NCBI GenBank assembly: GCA_039808365.1 | Contig: JBDHSX010000197.1 | Coordinates: 1-6,138, forward strand | Origin: 62-47 sp039808365 | GTDB taxonomy: Bacteria > Pseudomonadota > Alphaproteobacteria > Rhizobiales > Xanthobacteraceae | Reading direction: 5' to 3' | Length of the DNA stretch: 6,138 nt | Part shown: positions 5,114 through 6,138 of the stretch, piece after piece | Position numbering within the stretch: position 1 is the stretch's first letter | Layout: each line of letters opens with the position of its first letter | Made by a program: the position numbers and the translations under genes | The notes under the pieces: generated by a model | What the model was told of the DNA's origin: nothing | What the model saw: only the letters and a program-made list of their open reading frames with translations | The model's database searches: none

Positions 5114-6138
5114 ATGAGGAAAGCACTTCTGGCGCTGGCGATGGCCGGCTGCGCGACCGCCGCGATGACCCCGGCCACCACGCCGGCGATGGCGCAGGAC
5201 AAGACCGTCAACCTGAAAGTCTCGCTGTGGGTGCCTCCCGCCCATCCGCTGGTGCCGGCGACCATCGCCTGGGCCAAGGACATCGAGCAGGCGTCGGGCG
5301 GCTCGATCAAGCTGACGGTGTTCCCCTCGCAGCAGCTCGGCAAGGCGTTCGACCATTACGACATGGCGCGCGACGGCATCGCCGACATCACCTACGTCAA
5401 TCCGGGCTACCAGCCGGGGCGCTTCCCGATCGCGGCGGCGGGGCAGCTTCCCTTCGTGTTCGGCGACGGCAAGAAGGGCACCCTGGCGCTGAACGAATGG
5501 TATCACAAATACGCGCCGACCGAGATGAAGGACACCAAGCTGTGCTTCGCCTTCATTCACGATCCCGGCGCGCTGTTCGGCAAGAAGAAGGTGGTGGTGC
5601 CGGAGGACCTCAAGGGGATGAAGGTGCGCCCGGCGCAATCGACCATCGGCGAACTGGTCAAGATGTTCGGCGGCACCAACGTCCAGGCGTCGGCCCCCGA
5701 GGCGCGCGACGCCATCGAGCGCGGCGTCGCCGACGCCATCACCTTCCCGTGGGGCTCGATGTTCCTGTTCGGCATCGAGAAGGCGGTCAAATACGCGATG
5801 GACGCGCCGCTCTACACCACGGTGTTCACCTACAACATGAATCTCAAGAGCTACAACGCGATGTCGCCGGCGCAGAAGAAGATCATCGACGATCACTGCA
5901 CGCCGGAATGGGCCTCCAAGGTCACCGATCCGTGGAGCGAGTTCGAGTTCAACGGCCGCGCCCGGATGAAGGCGCTGGCCGACCACGAGGTCTATGCGCT
6001 GACCCCGGACCAGCTCGCGAAATGGAAGGCGGCCGTGAAGCCGCTGCATGACAGTTGGGCGGCCGACGTCAAGAAGGCCGGCGGCGATCCGGCCGCGATC
6101 GACGCCGATCTCCAGGCCGCGATCAAGAAATTCAACGC
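5114..6138 (+). CDS. TRAP transporter substrate-binding protein (DctP family), 3' end cut by window
   Basis: This is the periplasmic receptor of a tripartite ATP-independent transporter, which captures an organic acid and hands it to a DctQ/DctM-type membrane permease driven by an ion gradient. The window holds 341 codons without a stop; the family is usually about 320-345 residues, so only the extreme C-terminus should be missing. Residues 1-27 form a Sec signal peptide (MRK, a hydrophobic stretch, cleavage expected after AMA, before Q28). The mature part begins with the typical LKVSLWVPPAHPLVPATIAWAKDI region, then SGGSIKLTVFPSQQLG. It continues with DLKGMKVRPA, whose R172 matches the conserved arginine that clamps the ligand carboxylate in characterised DctP proteins, and APEARDAIERGVADAITFPW. 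MAGC at 10-13 is a poor lipobox. Ligand identity cannot be predicted. Permease genes are expected just past the right edge. Confidence 0.94.
   Translation, partial: MRKALLALAMAGCATAAMTPATTPAMAQDKTVNLKVSLWVPPAHPLVPATIAWAKDIEQASGGSIKLTVFPSQQLGKAFDHYDMARDGIADITYVNPGYQPGRFPIAAAGQLPFVFGDGKKGTLALNEWYHKYAPTEMKDTKLCFAFIHDPGALFGKKKVVVPEDLKGMKVRPAQSTIGELVKMFGGTNVQASAPEARDAIERGVADAITFPWGSMFLFGIEKAVKYAMDAPLYTTVFTYNMNLKSYNAMSPAQKKIIDDHCTPEWASKVTDPWSEFEFNGRARMKALADHEVYALTPDQLAKWKAAVKPLHDSWAADVKKAGGDPAAIDADLQAAIKKFN

Noticed and set aside
4943..6049. Long open frame on the minus strand (368 codons) opposite the TRAP receptor
   Set aside because: The plus strand encodes an unmistakable DctP-family protein with signal peptide and ribosome-binding site. 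The reverse frame has low-complexity Arg/His/Gly-rich composition and no recognisable domain.
5227..6051. Plus-strand frame inside the TRAP receptor gene
   Set aside because: It is out of frame with the receptor and Arg/Gly-rich, with no start signal. It is a shadow.
1..6138. Undescribed defence, toxin-antitoxin, mobile or RNA-based system
   Set aside because: All sizeable genes but one belong to recognisable metabolic, redox or transport families. No paired small genes, transposase, reverse transcriptase, nuclease motif, phased repeat array or large structured intergenic RNA was seen.

Overview
The window looks like chromosomal DNA from a GC-rich alphaproteobacterium, most likely of the Bradyrhizobium/Rhodopseudomonas group. 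Three things suggest this: strong GC bias at third codon positions, two classes of short palindromic intergenic repeat of a kind familiar from that group, and a gene mix of acyl-CoA enzymes plus a TRAP-type solute receptor. This is inference from sequence character; no taxonomic marker gene is present. No rRNA, tRNA, CRISPR array, insertion sequence or phage gene was seen.

Layout. A short palindromic repeat (1-84) precedes an acyl-CoA dehydrogenase (110-1351, +). A second class of paired-hairpin repeat (1370-1487) separates it from a nitroreductase-family flavoprotein (1506-2228, +). Another copy of the first repeat (2242-2330) lies between the nitroreductase and a convergent crotonase-fold (enoyl-CoA hydratase/isomerase family) gene (2346-3134, -). 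A 213-base divergent spacer with a CtrA-like TTAA-N7-TTAG motif leads to an unrecognised 135-residue protein (3348-3755, +). That gene converges on a pyridoxamine-phosphate-oxidase-like flavin-binding protein (3774-4403, -), which lies downstream of a YkgJ-type cysteine-cluster protein (4485-4919, -). A 194-base divergent spacer contains an AT-rich 19-bp palindrome with TATAAT on both strands. It separates the YkgJ gene from a TRAP transporter periplasmic receptor (5114 to the window edge, +), which lacks only its last few residues.

Functionally, the dehydrogenase and the crotonase could both act on acyl-CoA thioesters, but they are on opposite strands and not in one operon, and the crotonase lacks both canonical hydratase glutamates. 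The TRAP receptor would deliver an organic acid to a membrane permease, presumably encoded just beyond the right edge. The YkgJ and PNPOx-like genes may be co-transcribed.

I see no previously undescribed multi-gene system. The items most worth a second look are the AT-rich palindrome between the divergent genes, the pairing-preserving differences between the two hairpins of the 1370-1487 repeat, and the catalytic-residue changes in the two acyl-CoA enzymes. No gene-free stretch exceeds 300 bases.
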